A stretch of DNA of 14,525 nt from positions 1-14,525 of the forward strand of contig JAZGEP010000094.1 in NCBI GenBank assembly GCA_036478815.1, read 5' to 3'. This document shows, in pieces, positions 7,426-14,525 of the stretch. The position numbers and the translations under genes are program-made. The first letter of the stretch is position 1; each line of letters starts with the position of its first letter. Origin of the DNA: DRLZ01 sp036478815 (lineage in GTDB: Bacteria > Pseudomonadota > Gammaproteobacteria > Methylococcales > DRLZ01). A model generated the notes under the pieces. It did not search any database. It was not told the origin of the DNA and saw nothing but the letters and a program-made list of their open reading frames with translations.

Positions 7426-7464
7426 AAAAACCCTGTTGTTGACCGATATTGGTCAACAACAGGG
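7424..7464 (-). terminator. Intrinsic terminator of groES-groEL, possibly bidirectional
   Basis: A perfect 14-bp stem, CCCTGTTGTTGACC (7431-7444) with GGTCAACAACAGGG (7451-7464), encloses a 6-nt loop. On the minus strand it is followed by seven Ts (7430-7424). It lies 62 nt after the groEL stop. In the plus direction it directly follows the sugar kinase stop but lacks a T-run, so it is probably weaker there. Confidence 0.9.
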
Positions 7465-7526
7465 TATTAGTGAACAGGGTTTGGATACACTGATTAATTC
7501 AGTGCTTCCAAAAACAAGCTGTTGTT

Positions 7527-9185
7527 TTACATCATGCCGCCCATGCCACCCATACCGCCCATGTCAGGCATTCCGCCACCGCCGCCGCCATGCGCATGCG
7601 CTTCAGGCTGAGGTGATTCTGCGATCATTGCTTCAGTAGTAATCATCAAGCCAGCGATTGAAGCCGCGTTTTGCAGTGCAGTACGTGTTACTTTTGCTGG
7701 ATCAAGAATACCCATCGCAACCATGTCGCCATATTCATCAGTTGCTGCATTGTAACCAATGTTGCCAGACGCTTGTTTGACTTCGTTGAGTACGACAGAA
7801 CCTTCTTTACCAGCATTTTCTACAATTTGACGCAGTGGCTCTTCCAGAGCTCGGCGCAGAATTGAAACACCAATACTCTGCTCTGCATTGTCACCTTCCA
7901 AGTTTTCAATAGCAGACAAAGCGCGAACCAGTGCTGTTCCACCACCGGCGACTACACCTTCTTCAACAGCTGCTCGGGTAGAATGCAACGCATCTTCAAC
8001 ACGGGCTTTCTTTTCTTTCATTTCAACTTCTGTGGCTGCACCCACTTTAATGACAGCAACACCGCCAGCAAGTTTTGCCAAACGTTCTTGCAGTTTTTCT
8101 TTGTCGTAATCTGAAGTTGCTTCTTCGATATGTGCGCGGATTTGTTTAATACGTGCTTCGATATCGTCTTTACTGCCAGCTCCATCAATAACCGTTGTGT
8201 TATCTTTAGTGATTTGAACTTTCTTGGCTTGTCCAAGATCATCCAGTGTGCATTTTTCAAGCGTCAAACCAACTTCTTCAGCGATTACAGTCGCACCGGT
8301 CAAAGTTGCAATATCCTCTAACATGGCTTTGCGACGATCACCAAAACCAGGCGCTTTGACTGCGGCAACTTTCAAAATGCCACGCATATTGTTAACAACC
8401 AGTGTTGCTAATGCTTCGCCTTCAACATCTTCAGCAATAATCAGTAGTGGACGACCTGCTTTGGCTACATTTTCCAAAACTGTCAGTAAATCACGAATGT
8501 TGGAGATTTTTTTGTCATAAACAAGAATCATTGGATCATCAAGATCAACACTCATGCTGTCCTGATTGTTAATGAAGTAAGGTGACAAATAACCACGGTC
8601 AAACTGCATGCCTTCAACAACATCCAGTTCGTTTTCCAGACCTGAACCTTCTTCAACAGTGATCACACCTTCTTTGCCGACTTTATCCATTGCATTGGCA
8701 ATAATGTCACCAACAGCAGTATCAGAATTAGCAGAAATAGAGCCCACCTGAGCGATTGCTTTGCTATCAGTACATGGTGTAGACATACCTTGTATAGCAT
8801 CAACAACTTTAAGTACTGCCTGATCAATGCCACGTTTAAGATCCATCGGATTCATACCCGCTGCAACTGATTTCATGCCTTCTTTAACAATTGACTGGGC
8901 AAGTACTGTCGCAGTTGTGGTTCCGTCACCAGCGATATCAGAAGTTTGGGAAGCAACTTCCTTGACCATCTGAGCACCCATGTTTTCAAACTTGTCTGCA
9001 AGTTCAATTTCTTTTGCTACAGAAACACCGTCTTTAGTAATGGTTGGCGCACCGAAGCTTTTATCCAGAACTACATTACGACCTTTTGGTCCCAAAGTAA
9101 CTTTTACTGCGTTAGCAAGTATATCGACACCGGCTAACATTCGATTACGGGCATCATCGCCGAATTTTACGTCTTTAGCTGACAT
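7527..9185 (-). CDS. groL: Chaperonin GroEL (Hsp60)
   Basis: The 552-aa product is a full-length 60-kDa chaperonin subunit that forms the double heptameric ring and folds proteins with GroES using ATP. Clear runs are VTLGPKGRNVVLDKSFGAP near the N-terminus, the ATP-site DGVSVAKEI and AGDGTTTATVLA (with the metal-binding Asp), and the apical-domain VEGMQFDRGYLSPYF. The C-terminus is the flexible Gly-Met tail, with repeated GGM and ending GGMM, which lines the ring cavity. The ATG at 9185 has AGAGG about 9 nt upstream. It lies 70 bp downstream of groES and shares its CIRCE-controlled promoter. Nothing unusual. Confidence 0.98.
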   Translation of the reverse strand: MSAKDVKFGDDARNRMLAGVDILANAVKVTLGPKGRNVVLDKSFGAPTITKDGVSVAKEIELADKFENMGAQMVKEVASQTSDIAGDGTTTATVLAQSIVKEGMKSVAAGMNPMDLKRGIDQAVLKVVDAIQGMSTPCTDSKAIAQVGSISANSDTAVGDIIANAMDKVGKEGVITVEEGSGLENELDVVEGMQFDRGYLSPYFINNQDSMSVDLDDPMILVYDKKISNIRDLLTVLENVAKAGRPLLIIAEDVEGEALATLVVNNMRGILKVAAVKAPGFGDRRKAMLEDIATLTGATVIAEEVGLTLEKCTLDDLGQAKKVQITKDNTTVIDGAGSKDDIEARIKQIRAHIEEATSDYDKEKLQERLAKLAGGVAVIKVGAATEVEMKEKKARVEDALHSTRAAVEEGVVAGGGTALVRALSAIENLEGDNAEQSIGVSILRRALEEPLRQIVENAGKEGSVVLNEVKQASGNIGYNAATDEYGDMVAMGILDPAKVTRTALQNAASIAGLMITTEAMIAESPQPEAHAHGGGGGGMPDMGGMGGMGGMM

Positions 9186-9255
9186 AGTATAAAACCTCTA
9201 TAAAATTATAATGTTGATTGATCGAATTTGATGAATGATCACCAAATACGAGAAT

Positions 9256-9543
9256 TTAGTCGATCACTGCCATCACATCGTCTTCGCGCATAACGATGTA
9301 GTCGATGCCATCAAACTTGACTTCATTTCCTGCGTATTTACCAAACAGAATCTTGTCGCCAACTTTAACGTCCATTGCCTGCTTTTGACCGTTATCAAGT
9401 GTTTTGCCATTGCCAACTGCCAACACTTTACCCTGGCTGGGTTTCTCTTTCGCTGCATCAGGAATGACAATACCGCCTGCAGACATTGCTTCCTCTTCCA
9501 TTCGCTCTACAACAAGACGATCGTGTAATGGTCTGATATTCAT
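9256..9543 (-). CDS. groS: Co-chaperonin GroES (Hsp10)
   Basis: The 95-aa product caps the GroEL ring. It starts MNIRPLHDRLVVERME, carries the mobile-loop region with SAGGIVIPDAAKEKPSQG, and ends with the family pattern YAGNEVKFDGIDYIVMREDDVMAVID. The ATG at 9543 has GGAG 7 nt upstream. It is first in the groES-groEL operon, with CIRCE about 60 bp upstream. The 70-bp gap to groEL shows no promoter that I would defend. Confidence 0.97.
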   Translation of the reverse strand: MNIRPLHDRLVVERMEEEAMSAGGIVIPDAAKEKPSQGKVLAVGNGKTLDNGQKQAMDVKVGDKILFGKYAGNEVKFDGIDYIVMREDDVMAVID

Positions 9544-9603
9544 AATTCACTCCGAATGATTACGTTAATTCCAAATTAATGTGTGTCAAGATATTAAAAT
9601 TTA

Positions 9604-9630
9604 TTAGCACTCAACACATCTGAGTGCTAA
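9604..9630 (-). promoter_or_regulatory. CIRCE operator (HrcA binding site) of groES-groEL
   Basis: TTAGCACTC (9604-9612), nine bases, then GAGTGCTAA (9622-9630) is an exact match to the CIRCE consensus TTAGCACTC-N9-GAGTGCTAA. It stands in the groES leader and touches the -10 element. The HrcA repressor is known to bind CIRCE and release it on heat shock; hrcA itself is not in this window. Confidence 0.97.
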
Positions 9631-9657
9631 TAATATCATCATGGTTGATCCTGTCAA
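9630..9657 (-). promoter_or_regulatory. Sigma-70-type promoter of groES-groEL
   Basis: On the minus strand a perfect TTGACA (9657-9652) is followed after 16 bp by TATTAT (9635-9630, five of six to TATAAT). The -10 shares its last base with CIRCE, so bound HrcA would block transcription initiation. No CCCCATNT-type sigma-32 element is apparent. Confidence 0.7.
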
Positions 9658-9689
9658 CCTTATTTGCTGGTTTAAAATTGCTGATTTTT

Positions 9690-9705
9690 GCTACACTTGT
9701 GTAGC
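9690..9705. promoter_or_regulatory. 16-bp palindrome between groES and moeB-like gene, possible operator
   Basis: GCTACAC-TT-GTGTAGC has seven perfectly paired bases on each side of a TT centre. It lies about 33 bp upstream of the groES -35 and about 100 bp before the divergent adenylyltransferase start. No T-run on a relevant strand suggests a terminator. I do not recognise the cognate regulator. Confidence 0.3.
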
Positions 9706-9803
9706 TTTAATCCAGCAGACTAAACTTGCGATAAACTTATATCCAGATGGTAACTGGTACCGGGTTTTTCAACCCCAAAATCAATTTAATACGGCAAAGT
9801 GAC

Positions 9804-10568
9804 ATGAATGATGAGGAATTATTACGCTACAACCGCCAGATCATGTTATCGCAGGTTGATATACAAGGTCAGCAACAACTGCTGGATGCAAGTGTATTGA
9901 TTCGTGGGCTGGGTGGATTGGGTTGTCCGGCGGCACTCTATCTTGCAGCTGCAGGCATCGGCAAACTTATTCTCAATGACCATGACCGGGTTGATTTAGC
10001 AAACCTGCAACGTCAAATTGCCTTCAACACTGAAGATATTGGTAGATTAAAAGTTGAGGCTGCTCGTGATACCCTGCTCAGGCTTAACCCTCACACACAG
10101 ATTGAGACCGTTACGACACAGCTACACGATGCTGAATTAGGTGAGCAAGTCAACAATGTAGATGTAGTGCTGGATTGCACTGATAACTTTTCTTCTCGAT
10201 TTGAGTTAAACAAACACTGTGTAAACACGTCGACAGCGCTTGTTTCTGGAGCAGCGATTCGCTTTGAAGGTCAACTGGCTGTCTTTACTCCTGGCAAAAA
10301 CAACAGCCCATGTTACAACTGTCTCTATTCTGATAATGATGACAATAATGAAATCGCTGAAACCTGTTCGGAATCGGGAGTGATCTCCCCGCTCCCAGGA
10401 ATCATCGGCAGTATGCAGGCATTGGAAACCATCAAATTACTGGCTTGTCCTGAGCAAGAAAGACAATGCAAAATTCTGCTATTTGATGGATTAAGTATGG
10501 AATGGCAGACGATGAAGTTAAACAAAAACCCACAATGTCAAACTTGTGGAAAACCCTTGTCATGCTGA
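9804..10568 (+). CDS. moeB: MoeB/ThiF-family sulfur-carrier adenylyltransferase (E1-like)
   Basis: The enzyme activates the C-terminal glycine of a ubiquitin-like sulfur carrier (MoaD or ThiS) by adenylation, for molybdopterin or thiazole synthesis. The start at ATG 9804 (254 aa) is chosen because EELLRYNRQIML matches the MoeB/ThiF N-terminus. An in-frame ATG at 9747 would add 19 unmatched residues. Features are the nucleotide loop GLGGLG (35-40), LQRQ with Arg70, Lys83, the DCTDN motif (124-128), Cys188 in TCSESGV where the catalytic thiol of the family lies, and zinc ligands Cys170/Cys173 and Cys245/Cys248. VSGAAIRFEGQ and GIIGSMQALETIK resemble MoeB most, but MoeB and ThiF overlap in function and the carrier gene is not nearby. 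Odd: Arg34 occupies the usual small hydrophobic position before the glycine loop. The gene is divergent from groES. Confidence 0.85.
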   Translation: MNDEELLRYNRQIMLSQVDIQGQQQLLDASVLIRGLGGLGCPAALYLAAAGIGKLILNDHDRVDLANLQRQIAFNTEDIGRLKVEAARDTLLRLNPHTQIETVTTQLHDAELGEQVNNVDVVLDCTDNFSSRFELNKHCVNTSTALVSGAAIRFEGQLAVFTPGKNNSPCYNCLYSDNDDNNEIAETCSESGVISPLPGIIGSMQALETIKLLACPEQERQCKILLFDGLSMEWQTMKLNKNPQCQTCGKPLSC

Positions 10569-10575
10569 CACAGAA

Positions 10576-10617
10576 ACAGGGGCTAATCCGAGAATAGATT
10601 TGCGGAATAACCCCTGT
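10576..10617 (+). terminator. Possible weak terminator hairpin after moeB-like gene
   Basis: ACAGGGG (10576-10582) pairs with CCCCTGT (10611-10617), with an inner TCCG/CGGA pairing (10587-10590 with 10603-10606). It starts 7 nt after the stop, but no U-tract follows, so intrinsic termination is doubtful. Confidence 0.35.
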
Positions 10618-10628
10618 AACAGAATAAC

Positions 10629-10786
10629 CTTATTTCGTAACTACTCAGCTTACCCTTTATTTTGTCCAATTGCTGCGTTAAAAGTGCTCATTTACACCTG
10701 TAAACTCCGCGCTTTCGCCTTGCTCTTGAACAAACTAGAGTGCAATCTGAGCAGTTACAGATTACGCTGAATAGTTACCTTATTTC
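10629..10786. mobile_element. 142-bp MITE with 8-bp target-site duplication, IS66-like ends
   Basis: The element itself is 10637-10778. Terminal inverted repeats are GTAACTACTCAGC (10637-10649) and GCTGAATAGTTAC (10766-10778), pairing at 12 of 13 positions, with weaker pairing a little further inward. It is flanked by identical direct repeats CTTATTTC at 10629-10636 and 10779-10786. IS66-family elements are known for ends starting GTAA and 8-bp target duplications, so an IS66-type transposase is the likely mobiliser (inference). There is no open frame. The right duplication covers the fusA2 stop codon, so the insertion kept that gene intact. Confidence 0.75.
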
Positions 10787-12864
10787 TTACTATTACGTTC
10801 CAGCACTTCCTTGATGACATCTTCTGAAACATTTTTAGGGCATGGCAAATAATGAGAAAATTCCATAGAGAATTGTCCACGACCCGATGTCATTGTACGT
10901 AAGTCGCCGATGTAACCAAACATTTCACTCAAAGGCACTTCCGCTTTAATACGCACACCTGTCACACCCGCTTCTTGCGACTTAATTATTCCGCGACGAC
11001 GGTTTAAATCACCAATCACATCACCGACATGATCTTCCGGCGTAAACACATCGACCTTCATAATCGGTTCAATCAGTTGCGGTCCAGCTTTAGGCAGAGA
11101 TTGACGATAAGCGGCTCTTGCGGCAATTTCAAAGGCAACAGCCGAGGAGTCAACTGCGTGAAAAGCGCCATCCAATAAAGTGACTTTAAAATCCAGGCAC
11201 GGAAAACCAGCCAATACGCCTTGATCAATACAGCCAGCAAAACCTTTTTCAACCGCTGGCCAGAATTCTCTAGGAACATTACCCCCGGTTACTTTTGATT
11301 CAAATACAAACCCGGAACCAGGCTCGCCTGGCTCAATCTTATAATCAATTTTACCGAACTGACCAGAACCACCCGATTGTTTTTTGTGTGTATAGCTATC
11401 TTCAATCGATTGAGTAATGGTTTCACGGTAAGCGACTTGTGGTTTACCAACAGTCACATTAATCCCGTGGGTACGTTTTAAAATATCAACTTTAATATCC
11501 AGGTGTAATTCACCCATGCCCTTGAGGATAATTTCACCACTATCTTCATCGGTTTCAACCCGAAACGATGGATCTTCTGCAATCATTTTGCCAATCGCTA
11601 TGCCCATCTTTTCAGTCCCGGCTTTATCGACCGGTGCAACAGCAATCGAGATTACTGGATCCGGGAAGACCATTGGTTCCAGAGTTGCAGGATTTTTAAC
11701 ATCACATAATGTATGACCAGTCTGGACGTTTTTCATGCCCACAACAGCAATAATATCGCCAGCCTGAGAAGAATCAATTTCTATACGTTCATCAGCATGC
11801 ATTTCTACCAAACGACCAATGCGTTCAGTTTTCCCAGTGAAAGAGTTTAATATGGTCATGCCTTTGTTTAATCGACCTGAATAAATACGAATAAAGGTCA
11901 ATGCGCCATAACGGTCATCCATGATTTTGAAAGCTAATGCACGCAATGGCTTTTCTGGATCAACAATCGCAAATTCGCCGGTTTCTTCACCTTCCTTATC
12001 GACTTCAGGCTGTGGTTTTACCTCTGTTGGACTAGGCAGATAATCGACAACCCCATTAAGAAGCGGTTGCACACCTTTATTTTTGAATGCAGAACCACAA
12101 TAGGTTGGGAAAAAATCCAGTGCAATGGTGCCCTTACGAATGCAGGCTTTAACTGTTTCAATACTAGGTTGCTCACCATCCAGGTATTTCCCCATCGCAT
12201 CATCATCTTGCTCCAATGCGAGCTCAATCATTTTTTCACGCCATTCTTCAACAAGATCGACCATATCAGCAGGGACATCCTGAATTTCATAATTGACTGG
12301 ATCGCCTGAGTTATCCCACACCCAGGCTTCACGTGTTAGTAAATCAACAACGCCAACAAAGTCATCTTCAGTACCAATCGGCAACGTCATTACCAATGGA
12401 TTGGCACCAAGTACATCTTCGACTTGTTTAACCACTCGGTAGAAATCAGCACCAATACGATCCAGTTTATTCACATAAATAATACGCGCGACTTCTGAGT
12501 CATTAGCATAACGCCAATTGGTTTCCGATTGAGGCTCAACACCACCCGAGCCACAGAAAACACCAACACCACCATCAAGCACTTTTAGTGAACGATACAC
12601 CTCAATGGTAAAATCAACGTGGCCTGGGGTATCAATAATATTGAAACGGTGATCATTCCAAAAACAAGTTGTCGCAGCTGATTGAATGGTAATTCCACGT
12701 TCTTGCTCTTGCTCCATGAAATCGGTTGTTGCCGCACCGTCATGCACTTCACCTAGTTTATGGATTTTACCCGTCAACTTCAGGATGCGTTCCGTTGTTG
12801 TTGTTTTTCCCGCATCAACATGTGCGAAAATACCAATGTTTCTATAAAGGGATAAATCTGTCAT
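10780..12864 (-). CDS. fusA2: Elongation factor G, second type (FusA2/EF-G2-like)
   Basis: The 694-aa product has the complete EF-G architecture and is a translational GTPase for translocation and/or ribosome recycling. G motifs are AHVDAGKTT (14-22), RGITI (56-60), DTPGH (78-82) and NKLD (132-135), followed by GSAFKNKG, domain II, and domains III-V, including KMGIAIGKMIAEDPSFRV, GMGELHLDI and SGGSGQFGK. The N-terminus MTDLSLYRNIGIFAHVDAGK, the SLKVLDGGVGVFCGSGGVEPQSE run and the short C-terminus match the second EF-G (FusA2) of Pseudomonas and Vibrio better than the str-operon EF-G. There are no rpsL, rpsG or tuf genes beside it, which agrees. The ATG at 12864 has AGAG about 8 nt upstream. 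It converges with the moeB-like gene, and a MITE abuts its stop codon. Whether the genome also has canonical fusA cannot be seen here. Confidence 0.9.
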   Translation of the reverse strand: MTDLSLYRNIGIFAHVDAGKTTTTERILKLTGKIHKLGEVHDGAATTDFMEQEQERGITIQSAATTCFWNDHRFNIIDTPGHVDFTIEVYRSLKVLDGGVGVFCGSGGVEPQSETNWRYANDSEVARIIYVNKLDRIGADFYRVVKQVEDVLGANPLVMTLPIGTEDDFVGVVDLLTREAWVWDNSGDPVNYEIQDVPADMVDLVEEWREKMIELALEQDDDAMGKYLDGEQPSIETVKACIRKGTIALDFFPTYCGSAFKNKGVQPLLNGVVDYLPSPTEVKPQPEVDKEGEETGEFAIVDPEKPLRALAFKIMDDRYGALTFIRIYSGRLNKGMTILNSFTGKTERIGRLVEMHADERIEIDSSQAGDIIAVVGMKNVQTGHTLCDVKNPATLEPMVFPDPVISIAVAPVDKAGTEKMGIAIGKMIAEDPSFRVETDEDSGEIILKGMGELHLDIKVDILKRTHGINVTVGKPQVAYRETITQSIEDSYTHKKQSGGSGQFGKIDYKIEPGEPGSGFVFESKVTGGNVPREFWPAVEKGFAGCIDQGVLAGFPCLDFKVTLLDGAFHAVDSSAVAFEIAARAAYRQSLPKAGPQLIEPIMKVDVFTPEDHVGDVIGDLNRRRGIIKSQEAGVTGVRIKAEVPLSEMFGYIGDLRTMTSGRGQFSMEFSHYLPCPKNVSEDVIKEVLERNSKK

Positions 12865-12949
12865 GGTTGTACTCTACAAAGATTAGGCGTTAAAGTGGTT
12901 GTATAATTGATGAATGCACCAATTAACTGGAGATCAAATTAAGTAACAA

Positions 12950-12975
12950 ATCAGTGAGATACTTGACTCACTGAT
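12950..12975. repeat. Perfect 9-bp stem hairpin upstream of fusA2
   Basis: ATCAGTGAG (12950-12958) and CTCACTGAT (12967-12975) enclose 8 nt. It lies about 85 bp upstream of the fusA2 start. Seven As appear downstream on the plus strand and there is no U-tract, so it is not a convincing terminator; it may be an operator or incidental. The rest of 12865-13200 shows no gene or other feature I recognise. Confidence 0.35.
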
Positions 12976-13212
12976 AAAGTGTAAAAAAACCGTTCATGCT
13001 ACCCAACATACAACATTGATGCAACTCATATCTGTATGCTGAATGCGTTTAAAAGTGATTCAATGTGTTAGGACTATGCTTTATCAAATTGATTCAGAAG
13101 AGAATATAACCAATCCAACTCATCACCAACAAAGATCAGGCGCTTTATTGACTGTGTCAATACTCACCCATCGCTTCGCAGTTCTGTCGAAAGCTGATTA
13201 GCTGTTGTTGAG

Positions 13213-13480
13213 GATCACAATGGAATCATTGAAAAAGCTATTGTAGAACAGCGAATATTCACACTTTTTCAAAACAGCCAGCATTTTTTTCGAAGCGCCT
13301 CACCTCTTACGTGCATGGAATAACTTGATCAATTGGCGTAGGCTTTATGTGTTCATATTAGGATATTCATATAAGGTCAATCGTGCCTGCCAATCAATGC
13401 ATGGACTTGTAAATCCTGAATATATTTTACAGAAAGCATGTCTTGACACGCTGGCAACCATCCTAAATCTATCTCATACT
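13213..13480 (+). pseudogene. Probable remnant of a transposase/integrase C-terminus
   Basis: In one frame 13213-13335 reads DHNGIIEKAIVEQ, then HFFRSASPLTCME, a TAA stop (13321) and LDQLA followed by TAG. In the next frame 13337 onward reads RRLYVFILGYSYKVNRACQS, then MHGLVNPEYILQKACLDTL. The order is NG-x-E-type helix, a helix with LDQLA..ALYVFI, a Tyr-x-x-x-Arg stretch and a G-L-x-x-P-x-E-Y-I end. It resembles the C-terminus of DDE integrase-core transposases, where xYNxxRPHxxLxGxTPxEyL is common. At least two stops and one frameshift break it. No terminal repeats or N-terminal half were found. The family assignment is tentative. Confidence 0.35.
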
Positions 13481-13526
13481 TCAAATATTGTTAGACTATT
13501 TTTGGCGACACAACCTGTCACTCCTT

Positions 13527-14327
13527 ATGAAGATTTCTCGCGTTATGACTTTTTTACTGACCTATTTACTAATACTACTGGCAGTATTTTTACTACAGCG
13601 CAAAATGATGTATTTCCCAACTCGCTTTACGCAGGAACAGCATGAAGAGCTGATCACAGACTTAAACTTGCAGTCTTGGCCGTCACCAACAAATCTGCAT
13701 GGCATCATGAGCAGAACTCCTGTGACTGATGCAAAAGGGACTGTGCTGGTTTTTCACGGCAATGCGGGCGCTGCGCTACACAGGACTTATTACATCGATG
13801 CATTGCAAAATTTGGGATACAGAGTAATTATCGCCGAATATCCCGGTTATGGTATACGCAGTGGGAAGCCTTCCGAAGCGGTGCTGATCAAAGATGGTAT
13901 TGCCACCGCAAAAATGGCATTGCAAGCATTTAAAGAACCTTTATTCCTGTGCGGAGAATCATTGGGTACTGGCATTGTGGCGGGTATCGTAGCTTCGTTA
14001 GAGGTTCCTGTGAAGGGCTTACTGTTAATAACGCCGTTTGATGCAATGAACAAAGTCGCACAACATCATTACTGGTATTTCCTGGCTCAATGGCTGCTTA
14101 TGGATAAATTTGATAATGTTCCCAAACTTCGTAATTTTCAAGGCAATATTGCAATGCTATTAGCTGAACAGGATGAGGTGATACCAAACCGACGTACAAT
14201 GGTTTTGTTCGATGCTTTACCGGAACAAAAGAAGCTCTGGCGTTTTGAAAACTCGAATCATAATAGTTTGCCTCTGGAGCACTGGCGGATGTGGTGGCAG
14301 GAAGTGATGAAGTATATCGACCACTGA
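13527..14327 (+). CDS. Membrane-anchored alpha/beta hydrolase (Bem46/YfhR-like)
   Basis: From the ATG at 13527 the product is 266 aa. Residues about 7-24 form a single hydrophobic segment that anchors it, followed by QRKMMYFPTRF, a junction typical of this hydrolase group. The hydrolase core has VLVFHGNAG (73-81; oxyanion region), EYPGYGIRSGKP, nucleophile Ser145 in GESLGTG (143-149), acid Asp216 in AEQDEVIP, and His245 in NSNHNS. The triad is therefore complete. The lid region is short. Substrate is unknown; relatives are called esterases or putative serine peptidases without firm assignment. Other in-frame starts are TTG 13488 and ATG 13545; none has a strong ribosome site. Upstream is non-coding debris and no operon partner is visible, so it is probably monocistronic. 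Confidence 0.8.
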   Translation: MKISRVMTFLLTYLLILLAVFLLQRKMMYFPTRFTQEQHEELITDLNLQSWPSPTNLHGIMSRTPVTDAKGTVLVFHGNAGAALHRTYYIDALQNLGYRVIIAEYPGYGIRSGKPSEAVLIKDGIATAKMALQAFKEPLFLCGESLGTGIVAGIVASLEVPVKGLLLITPFDAMNKVAQHHYWYFLAQWLLMDKFDNVPKLRNFQGNIAMLLAEQDEVIPNRRTMVLFDALPEQKKLWRFENSNHNSLPLEHWRMWWQEVMKYIDH

Positions 14328-14477
14328 TGAGCAAGAATATAGAAGGAAGCGCTACGCGCACTGAGATTGAATCACTCAAACGAGGCGACTGGCGGCTGAC
14401 TAGTAGTCTTTCAATCTGATATCGCCTAATCTGAAAGTACTTTCTCATAAATAGTCAATATTTTATTGAGAGTGCAT

Positions 14478-14519
14478 ATGAAAAAGAAATTCATTGTCCG
14501 GTTGTCAGATGTTAATTGA
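14478..14519 (+). pseudogene. Possible truncated start of an IS630-like transposase
   Basis: The ATG at 14478 with GAGAG 5 nt upstream opens MKKKFIVRLSDVN and then hits TGA (14517-14519). MKKKYIVRL-type starts are common in IS630/Tc1-mariner transposases of bacteria. The window ends 6 nt later, so whether a frameshifted remainder follows cannot be seen. It could also be chance. Confidence 0.3.
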
Positions 14520-14525
14520 TATGGG

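Noticed and set aside
9205..9240. Imperfect hairpin in the groES-groEL gap (ATTCATC/GATCAAT)
   Set aside because: Short and mismatched, with no T-run; probably incidental in AT-rich leader sequence.
14407..14440. AATCTGA direct repeat and CTTTCA/TGAAAG pairing after the hydrolase
   Set aside because: Too short and irregular to support a terminator or an element end.
14098..14448. 116-codon minus-strand open frame at the hydrolase 3' end
   Set aside because: Mostly antisense to the hydrolase gene, with no recognisable domain or ribosome site.

Overview
The window is a 14.5-kb piece of a moderately AT-rich proteobacterial chromosome. Housekeeping genes alternate with small mobile-element scars. 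The best lineage signals are the rluD-pgeF pair divergent from bamD, a groES-groEL operon behind a perfect CIRCE element, and a stand-alone EF-G of the second type known from Pseudomonas and Vibrio. A gamma- or betaproteobacterium is likely; I cannot name the genus.

Left arm (1-2115, minus strand). A two-gene unit encodes a small predicted lipoprotein and then a secreted M35 (deuterolysin, peptidyl-Lys metalloendopeptidase-like) protease cut by the window edge. The whole lipoprotein is a free-standing homologue of the protease's own N-terminal domain, with a gapless 73-residue block in common. That suggests a prodomain working in trans as inhibitor, immunity or folding factor, and it is the most novel feature here.

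Regulator island (2184-3785). Two ~145-bp MITE-like repeats in opposite orientation enclose a Crp/Fnr-type regulator and a decayed yajD-like HNH gene with two frameshifts, a nonsense codon and a damaged CxxC.

Core genes (3866-7425). pgeF and rluD overlap by 4 bp on the minus strand. Divergent from them are bamD (outer-membrane assembly) and a PfkB-family sugar kinase. A strong hairpin terminator closes the facing groEL gene.

Chaperonin and sulfurylation block (7431-10568). groEL and groES read leftward from a promoter overlapping CIRCE, so HrcA control is expected. Divergent from them is a MoeB/ThiF-type adenylyltransferase.

Right arm (10569-14525). A 142-bp MITE with an 8-bp target duplication sits exactly at the 3' end of a fusA2-type EF-G gene. 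Then come a ~660-bp non-coding stretch with a probable transposase remnant, a membrane-anchored alpha/beta hydrolase, and possibly the first codons of an IS630-like transposase at the edge.
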